Below are positions 63,643 through 64,000 of a stretch of DNA of 64,000 nt, one piece after another. A program made the translations under genes and the position numbers. The notes below the pieces were generated by a model. It was not told the DNA's origin, did no database searches, and was given only the letters and a program-made list of their open reading frames with translations. The DNA is from Thermophilibacter provencensis (GTDB taxonomy: Bacteria; Actinomycetota; Coriobacteriia; Coriobacteriales; Atopobiaceae). Every line of letters starts with the position of its first letter. The first letter of the stretch is position 1. The stretch spans positions 1,869,031 to 1,933,030 of the forward strand of contig NZ_LT671417.1 in NCBI RefSeq assembly GCF_900128445.1, read 5' to 3'.

Positions 63643-64000
63643 GTGGACAGGCACCAGATCGCAGAGGAGGTCCTCGCGGCCATCGGCGGGGGCAAGAACG
63701 TCACGGCCAACGACATCTGCATGACCCGCCTCAGGCTCGTGACCGAGGACCCCTCCCTCGTCGACACCGACCAGCTGTCCGCCGCGCGCGGAGTGCTCGG
63801 CTTTGTGAGGAGGGGCGACAACGGCATCGAGGTCGTCTTCGGGCCCGGCAAGGCAGAGGCCGTCCACGATGAGATCGCGCGCATGACCGGCGTCGACACG
63901 AGCGACGCCGAGCAGGGCCCCTCCTTCCTCCCCCAGCAGAGCTCCATAAGGGTCCACATCACCCCCTCCCGCCTCCGCCCCGCCCCGGTGGCGCCCGCCT
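63643..64000 (+). CDS. PTS EIIB-domain protein, glucose type (cut by window end)
   Basis: The first 119 codons of a gene that continues beyond the window. Residues 1-85 form an EIIB domain of the glucose/sucrose family: EEVLAAIGGGKNVTANDICM with the phosphorylated Cys at about residue 26 in ICMTRLRLVTEDPS, then ARGVLGFVRRGDNGIEVVFG and GPGKAEAVHDEI. A Pro/Ser-rich linker follows (RPAPVAPA at the cut). The usual EIIC membrane domain has not begun by residue 119, so what is fused behind is unknown. The GTG at 63643 has AAGGA 7 bases upstream. Confidence 0.8.
   Translation, partial: MDRHQIAEEVLAAIGGGKNVTANDICMTRLRLVTEDPSLVDTDQLSAARGVLGFVRRGDNGIEVVFGPGKAEAVHDEIARMTGVDTSDAEQGPSFLPQQSSIRVHITPSRLRPAPVAPA

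Overview
The window is a very GC-rich, gene-dense piece of a bacterial core chromosome. Gene content and gene neighbourhoods point to the Actinomycetota class Coriobacteriia, most like Olsenella/Atopobiaceae: pyruvate phosphate dikinase, two-subunit glycyl-tRNA synthetase, folate-type TrmFO, MEP-pathway isoprenoid genes, a rod-shape mre/mrd cluster and a compact aromatic operon. The species assignment is inference; no rRNA gene is present to settle it.

Layout. Positions 1-9295 (minus strand): start of proS, then the rpsB-tsf and pyrH-frr-uppS-cdsA-dxr-rseP-ispG blocks, which join translation, ribosome recycling, isoprenoid and phospholipid synthesis and membrane proteolysis; many of these genes overlap by 4 bases. 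Positions 9499-14667 (minus): xerC, trmFO, dprA, a frameshifted comM and yraN. Positions 14848-18255 (minus): rnhB, rplS, a membrane-anchored DUF6273 protein and a dGTPase-like HD protein. Positions 18377-24840 (minus): ppdK, a half-length protein resembling the N-terminal half of the PPDK regulatory kinase/phosphorylase, glyS and glyQ. Positions 24865-27351 (minus): lepB, trmD, rimM, khpA and rpsP. Positions 27577-29500 (plus): an OmpR-type two-component pair that converges on dinB across a perfect 44-bp inverted repeat.

Positions 29595-41109 (minus): dinB, rsfS-yqeK-nadD-proA-proB-obg, rpmA and rplU, a radical SAM pair and a DUF697-like protein. Positions 41151-48982 (minus): rodA, mrdA, mreD, mreC, mreB, a TPR membrane protein and a cyclophilin, a cell-elongation cluster. 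Positions 49102-55156 (minus): a zinc-ribbon membrane protein, aconitase and a P-type cation ATPase. A tRNA-Arg(CCG) follows at 55316-55392 (minus). Positions 55520-63429 (plus): a seven-gene shikimate/Tyr/Phe operon, aroF-tyrA-aroB-aroA-aroC-pheA-aroE/aroK, with aroE and aroK fused and no dehydroquinate dehydratase. The window ends inside a PTS EIIB-domain gene.

Most of the window is conserved housekeeping DNA and I found no convincing defence system, prophage, CRISPR array or insertion sequence. The points most worth a second look are: (1) the half-length PPDK-regulator-like gene close to ppdK, with a palindrome in front of it; (2) an insertion with a possible winged-helix segment inside the RseP-like protease; (3) two single-base frameshifts in G/C homopolymers (comM, rodA), which are either consensus errors or real slippage; (4) three REP-like palindromes, one with perfect 44-bp arms; (5) the AroE-AroK fusion operon; and (6) a dinB -10 box placed so that the transcript would be leaderless.
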